The notes under the pieces: generated by a model | The model's database searches: none | What the model was told of the DNA's origin: nothing | What the model saw: the letters and a program-made list of their open reading frames with translations, nothing else | Made by a program: the position numbers and the translations under genes | In this document: piece by piece, positions 57,840-64,000 of the stretch | Layout: each line of letters opens with the position of its first letter | How positions within the stretch are numbered: the first letter of the stretch is position 1 | Assembly (NCBI GenBank): GCA_025738555.1 | Contig: JAOVFP010000023.1 | Location: 434,001 to 498,000, forward strand | DNA: 64,000 nucleotides | Direction: 5' to 3' | DNA from: Cyathus striatus | Taxonomy: Eukaryota; Basidiomycota; Agaricomycetes; Agaricales; Nidulariaceae

Positions 57840-58883
57840 ACACAAGAAACTGCTTCCCTTATGACAACAAGACACTGATTGACTTTCAACGTTCAGTTGC
57901 ACAGTAATATGAAGCTAGATCTTCTTTCCCCATTTTTCGAGGCATATCTGGCTCCTCCTTTCGCCCAATGTTCCATCCGGATGGGATGGGTCACTTGACG
58001 GTATTGCATCTGTTTGTGTTTGTTTTGTTACTACCCATTACCTACATACGCGGACTTGGACTACGGACCATTTTTCTGGATGCAGTTTACGATATGACCA
58101 TGGACTTCGGACTTCTGAATTATCAAGCACATTCGTTCTTCTAGTCTGCTTCGTTCATTCGTTCCTTCGTTTTTTTTTTTACCTCTACATTATCATTTCA
58201 AGGACTTTACGGACTTCAGTCAGTCTACACACATACACATACTTATGGACCGTTAATCTTTTCAAGGACTGTTTTGGACTCGACGTAGCATATTTTCACG
58301 ATTTTGGACTTGGCATACTCTACGGACCACTCCCTCTTTTAGTATAACGCTTATTTACGTTTGCTTCATCTTCGACGTTCCTTTTTTCTATTTCACGGAC
58401 TACGCAACCGGACGCTTTATAGTTGTATCAGTAGAAATTCTAAAAGACAGAGTCAATGTATGTATATATAATTAGTTTACTCATCACTATTGGCACTATC
58501 TGAGTCCTGTTCGGGTTTCAATAGTATATGCAAGTCCATAGTTTCAAATAAGTAATACATACAAGATTTCCTTGCGATATTCGGAGCGGTGCCGCTCAAT
58601 GTACATTGCAGCATACTTAAAGTTAAACTGGCGGCAAGGATATTTATCCAACATATCAAAAATTATTACATAATAAAATACTTAAACTTTGATATCTTCA
58701 TATTCCCACGCATGACGTCACGCGAGCCTTTCCTTTCCTGAATCCTTTGCATGATCTGCTACGCAACACCAACCTGCCTACTTATATGAGGTATATATTT
58801 TAGCCAAAGCCAAGTACTTACTAAGGTGGGTATTCTACTCTTTCTTGTAAAGTAGACAATTCATCTATTCTTCCCAAAGAATT
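57840..58883. other. Intergenic region with repeated GGAC(T/C) motifs
   Basis: About 1.04 kb. Between 57995 and 58415 the tetramer GGAC occurs well over ten times on the + strand, mostly as GGACTT, CGGACT or GGACC, and is absent or rare on either side. The position just downstream of the regulator suggests a long 3' UTR. The remainder up to ATG 58884 is AT-rich promoter sequence. Confidence 0.6.
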
Positions 58884-61800
58884 ATGGCTTCATCCACACC
58901 TCCCCTGAATTTCTCTCAAGGTCCAAGTACTGAGCCTAATGGTAAGGTATACCTCGCATTTTCCAGTCGTAATTCATTATAAAGAACATGGACTCCGTTA
59001 TTTTAGCCCTGTCTCACGATTCTTCGAGGCCTCTATTGAGGCCACCTCTTTCCGGTCGAAGCGCGTCCTCGCCCATTGTGTTTCGTACATCTACATCGCC
59101 AGGAAGTTCTGGCGTTTCCAGCTGTTTCAGAAATGGGCACCAATGGAGCTTATTTGGACAGCTAATGGAAAATGAAGGTCAAATTCCAAGTTCTCCCCGC
59201 CAAACACGCATCCTCCAAAGACGGTCAAGCAATATTAGCTCCCACAGAGACGCTGCCCCTTCAAGCTTTACCTCTATGGATGCGCTGGTCGATGTACAAT
59301 CTCCTTTTGCAGATGAAAATCAGGACCCTTTTCTCTCTCATTCGACACGTAATTTTTATTCCGCTGGTGAACAGGAAGACGACAGCGACGTGAATCTGTC
59401 AGACGGTGGTGAATTAGATGATATCTCTGAAACCGAATATGCAGCCCCGCCTACTATTTCTAATGCAAATTTATTTCGCTTTAAAATACCTGAGGTTCCT
59501 GTGTTCTATCGGAATGTTTTGAAGTGCTCTATTGCATATTTTGTTGCATCATTGTTCACATTCTCTCCCTATTTTTCCCATATAATTAGCGACGTGACCT
59601 ACGGGTCAGGAGAAAGAAAGCCTTCTCCCAGTGGACATATGGTTGCAACTATGTACGTCGAATTTCTGCTAGTTTGTAGGGTATGCACTGATTTGGATGT
59701 CTTCAGTGCAGTTTACTTTAACCCTGCCAAAACTGTTGGAAGCATGATCGAAGCAGACATTTTCTGTCTCTTTGGATTGGTGTATTCTTCGTTTGTGTGT
59801 TTAGCTTCGATGAGTATGTTCTGGTGGCTGGAACTAAAGCCTGGGTGGGAATGGCTTGGGGATGCGATTGTCATTGTTTGGATTGGCCTGAGCATGAGCG
59901 CCTTAGCGTGGATGAAAGTATGGATGGTTGGTATTGATTGTACTTTATTATTTTACCGAAATTAATCTGTTCCTCAGGCAAGCCCTTCATTTAACACTGG
60001 TGCGAATGAATTTAAAATACGATGGGTCGTATCGCTGACCGTCATCGCATAGCGTGCAGTATGACAGTGATCATCATTTTTGTCGTGTAAGTTTGTCATA
60101 TCAAAGAAAAAGACCCATCTAAATTACGAATAGACTTGTGAAAGAAGGTGGTTTACAGACATTGGTGCAAGTGTCGACGATCGTTTTCTTAGGTTCATGC
60201 ACATCGAACCTCATCTGCTTTCTCATTTGGCCACAATCTGCGACTTCTAATTTACAAGGGAATATGATCAAAACGCTGGATTCGTTTTCTACGCTTCTAA
60301 ATACGTTAACTAAAGTGTTTCTTCTTGAGCAAGAAGATGGGACGCAGTCAGGAAGTATTCGTCACCTTCAAGACGCGGTAGAAAACCATCAAAGCAGTTT
60401 CACGAGCTTGAAGAAGAGCCTGAACGAATCCCAAAGTGAATGGTTATGCCGAGATGGTGCCTTTTCGAATAGTCCCAATACAATAGGTACCAAGGGATTC
60501 CAGAGATCGTCAGACTATACGGCGTATGAAGATGCTGTCGACAGCTTTCATAGGCTAGCACAGCATCTCAATGGCCTAAGAAGTGGAACGAGGCTGCAAT
60601 ACGAATTAACGAAGGCAGGAATCGTTGATGTGGGAAGTAAAGGAAAGCATACTTCGGCTGAAACTCAATCTGCCCAAGAAGATATCAATGACCTGAGGGT
60701 AGCCGCTGCAATGTTCGGAGACCTGGTAGATGATTTGGCATCGCCAATGAATGCTTTGTCGGTAGGTACATGTTCACATACCGTTAAACTTAGAGCTCAC
60801 AATTCTCTCAGTCTACATGCTCAAGCACTCTAGAGAGGCTGAAAGAAGCATTTATCCAGTCTCATCACAGACGAAGTAGCGACAATGGAATCCATTCACA
60901 AGAATTCAGTACTTTGATTGACAATATTGAGCATTCATTGCTACGTTTCGAAAGTACATCTAATCACGCTCTTCTGCGGATATATAGAAGGGCTAATTTC
61001 GATGTGCACTCACGACCGCCATCTGCTGCAAGTGTGGATCTGAGTGCCAGCAATGATGACTATTGCATTTCTCTAGACAACGAAAGCATATTTTTGGTTT
61101 ACTTGTAAGTGCTAGCAATTGTAGCCGACGTTTACTTACATGAGGTATAGTTTCATCTTCACGTTGCAAGAGTTTGCACGAGAATTAGTATCTTTGGTAG
61201 ATGCCATGGAGCGCATCTACGCCTACGAACAACTTAGGCTACATAAAGCTCCATGGTGGAACAGATTCATGAGCTGGCCAATATCTCGGATTTCGTCTGT
61301 TTTCTCCCGGTTCCGAGCTAAGAGAAAGCAACCATCAGGCCAGCAAATGAGGAGGTCTTTATGTAAGCAAATGGCCTGAAGGTGTCCTTTTTGTTCTGAC
61401 TATATATAAAATGCGCAACAGCCTCCTACATTCTTCCTCAGCATCGTATTGTACATCCTGCTTTTCCGAAAGTTAGACCACACGCCCCAAACACTATGCA
61501 AACTCCTAGTCGCGATCAATTAAATTTCATAGGCAAACTCAAGCAAACTATCTGGATGTTAAGCCTGAGGCTAAAGGAAAGAGACATGAAATTCGCAATC
61601 AAGGCGGGAATGGCCACTGCAATTCTAGCATCTCCAGCCTTTTTTGAGTCTACTCGACCTTTCTTTGTTGCATACTATGGAGATTGGGCGCTGATTTCGG
61701 TACGTACCCGACTATTAATCAATTGAGAAATAAATACGAAATCAATTATGCTGTCATAGTTTTTTGTAGTTATATCTCCCACGATCGGTGCTGTACGTTT

Positions 61801-63328
61801 GTAACCGTATATCTAATGTGTTGCTAACATTTTATCAGACCAACTATCTTAGCTTCCAGCGTGTTCTAGGTACTTTGTCAGTGATTTCTTAACAAGTTAT
61901 GAATGACTATTCATTCTGACGCACAAGATGCTCTGAAGGTTTGGTGCCGCAGTAGCTGCTGCGATATATACTATATTCCCGGAGAATGCAATCGCATTAT
62001 CTCTGTTTGGTTTTTTCTTCTCTCTTCCATGCTTTTATGTTGCAGTAGGAATTCCTCAATATCTGTCAGCTTCAAGGTTCGTACTTCTGACATACAACTT
62101 AACCTGTCTTTACTGGTAAGCAAATCTGTACTTCCGCTGCCGATTTATGGGCATTGGGTGGCTGGATGCTGAATAACTCCTCAGCTATAATCTTCGCCAA
62201 AAAGACATATATGTGTGGGATGTAGCCTCTCATCGCGCTTCAGCAGTCACAGTAGGTGTTATATGGGCAGGAGTTGTATCACGCTTCTGGTGGCCAACTG
62301 AGGCTAGGAGAGAATTGAGCAAGGCATTGAGCGAGTAGGTCGTTTAATTTCTTCCGGTCTTCTGTTTTCAACCTCATAGATTCTGTCTAAATATCGGATG
62401 GCTGTACACACGCCTTGTGGCATCAAATTCCTTTGGTGCGGAGTATAATCCAAATGACCAACTTGGCGAGAACGATTGGGATCCTGAAAACCCGCTCCTT
62501 CCCGAATTGAACTTGCAAAGTACGCGACTAAACAATTCTATACACGAGTTTATGGCAATGTAAGTTACCAACTCTTTAATGTAACGTTTATCTATAATGT
62601 GCATCCTACAGGGAACTGCATTTACAAATCAACCTGATAGAACTACAGGGGCTGTTAAACCAAACACAGCATGAACCTCGGCTCAAAGGACCCTTTCCTG
62701 TGGAATTATATCGAGAGATTTTGACAAGTCTTCAGACAATCCTAGACAAGCTCCATAGTATGCGCTGTGTCACTACACGGGAAGAATGGTACGTAGTTCA
62801 ATTAAATCAAACATGTTAATGCTTACCAGTTTGAACCAGGTATACTGTAATTATTTATTCTTGTCGATATCCTCAAAAACATCCGTTGACTATTGTCAGA
62901 ATGTGCGAAATGACTTCATTATTCCTGTGAATAAGGAACGGCGTGAGATGGTGGGGAACATTATTCTCAGCTTTTCAGTCCTTTCGTCGGCGTTTAGACT
63001 TAAAGCACCTCTTCCTCCTTACCTTCCCCCTGCTGAACAATCGAGGCAACGTCTTGTAAGTAGCTAATTCTTGTCTGCCTAATAGTTCTAATGAGCTCAA
63101 TTTGGTTAGGTGGAGGCAATTCGGAGATTAGACGTTGTAAGGAACCGAGAAGCAAAAGGTTCTAGACATTTGTTGTTCTTCGCATACGCCCTAACAATGA
63201 AAGGCGTAACACAAGAGTTGGAAAAACTGGGTCGGACATTGCAGGATGTGTTCGGAGTGATTGGTCAAGGGGTTGAAGAATTTGAAGCCTTGTTTTCCAC
63301 TCATACGAATTCCGGAGTGCATTTGTAA
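58884..63328 (+). CDS. Bre4-like putative ER/aromatic acid exporter-family membrane protein
   Basis: A large multi-pass protein of the fungal Bre4 (brefeldin A sensitivity) / aromatic-acid-exporter-like family. A disordered N-terminus (MASSTPPLNFSQGPS..., then an acidic stretch) leads into the first membrane block: VFYRNVLKCSIAYFVASLFTF, GHMVATIAVYFNPAKTVGSMI, SMFWWLELKPGWEW and MTVIIIFVV. A long cytosolic loop with helical segments (60200-61350) follows. The second membrane block is MKFAIKAGMATAILASPAF, FFVVISPTIGATNYLSFQRVLG, FGAAVAAAIYTIFPENA, GFFFSLPCFYVAVGIPQYL and VGVIWAGVVSRFWWPTEARREL. The C-terminal cytosolic domain ends TNSGVHL. About fifteen introns are present; those checked keep phase. 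Transport substrate is unknown. This is among the longest proteins in the window. Confidence 0.85.
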
Positions 63329-64000
63329 CGACAATTCATATGCAGTAATGTCCTTGTCAGTATTACCCATTACCCAAACCTCGCTACCCTGCAAATGTTT
63401 CCATACATAAGTACAGTACAATTTGCTATTTTACAATTCCCCTTATCATAATCTAGCACTCGTTATTTCCAGCTCACGTTCATTCTCACTTTCTCTCCAC
63501 AATTATACAACAGGAACACAGGGGCATCGGTATTCCTCCCTACCAAGCTCCAGTCAATACCGCAAAACAGGTTAGTGAAGACCTCGTCAATGCCCCAAGT
63601 CTCTTTCCTCAAGTTTTTATTCATCAAATTTTCTTTAAATTCATCCAAAATTCACCACTATGCTTTCTGTTTCACACCTTACCATATCTTCCAAAAATCT
63701 ACAATCTCAACACACTTAGTTACCATTTTTACCAGCCATTCCTCATTAAGTAGACTCTTATTCTAATTTTCTATAAAATCCATGTATTTACCTTACTCCA
63801 ACTTGTGAAAGTTGCCCCACTCACACTCTGATATAAGGGTTCTCTATGTTGTTCTCTTAGTCTTAGTCCAATAGTTGTCATTAAGTCTCAAAACTCTGAT
63901 TATTATCCTTGATTTATTCCCAACCTTCCACACTTTCCCAACCTTCCACACTTTCCCAACCTTCCACACTCTGGATACCTTAGAACAACTCAGGTTAAAC
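63329..64000. other. Intergenic end of window
   Basis: About 670 bp, T/C-rich, with no recognisable gene. The 3' UTR of the transporter is expected at the left. Confidence 0.4.
63919..63970. repeat. 18-bp tandem repeat, about 3 copies
   Basis: The unit CCCAACCTTCCACACTTT repeats with an 18-bp period from 63919; the third copy is incomplete and ends CACTCTGG. Confidence 0.9.

Overview
The window is a gene-dense piece of a filamentous fungal genome, most likely an agaricomycete basidiomycete. The evidence is many introns of about 50 nt with GT-AG ends and CTAAC-like branch points, intergenic gaps of a few hundred bases, fungal-specific families (Zn2Cys6 regulator, Kti12, Afi1/DENN, fungal-order betaine lipid synthase, Nha1 antiporter, Psr-type phosphatase), and a complete lack of operon logic. 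I rebuilt 24 protein-coding loci by hand from splice sites and reading frames. No rRNA, tRNA or CRISPR array was seen.

Layout. 1-1721 (+) is the 3' part of a phospholipase B with a membrane tail. 1950-4282 (-) is a coiled-coil HMMR-like protein. 4725-6404 (+) and 14174-15956 (+) are two paralogous Psr/Nem-type DxDxT phosphatases with matching intron positions. Between them lie a membrane/coiled-coil protein (7240-9980, -), a seven-exon gene that looks like the shelterin subunit TPP1/Tpz1 (10224-12273, -) and a bZIP factor (13005-13891, -). Then come 3-hydroxyacyl-CoA dehydratase (16520-17531), Arf1 (17902-18743), a mitochondrial-type cysteine synthase (19292-20643), Pam16 (20892-21488, -), the RNA polymerase I subunit Rpa43 (21733-22853), a BTB protein (23026-24923), a LIM-C1-RhoGAP (25122-29927, -), Kti12 (30452-31570), betaine lipid synthase (31645-34647, -) and elongation factor ELL (35538-38009).

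The right third holds a 420-bp MITE-like element (38235-38654), a cytochrome P450 (39032-41137), ribosomal protein uS5/RPS2 (41312-42190, -), ornithine decarboxylase antizyme with a visible programmed +1 frameshift site (42788-43843), a DUF1771-Smr protein (43993-44974, -), a cysteine-rich membrane protein (45184-46588), an unknown protein (46919-47981), an Nha1-type antiporter lacking its first exon (48234-50249, -), an Afi1/DENN protein (50827-53752), a Zn2Cys6 regulator containing a 13-nt exon (55579-57839) and a Bre4-like transporter (58884-63328).

The genes are mostly independent housekeeping functions. The items most worth a second look are the TPP1-like gene, the antizyme frameshift, the MITE, the truncated antiporter, and single-base frame breaks inside RPS2, Pam16 and the 7240-9980 gene, which point to assembly indels. 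All models are manual; no database search was run.
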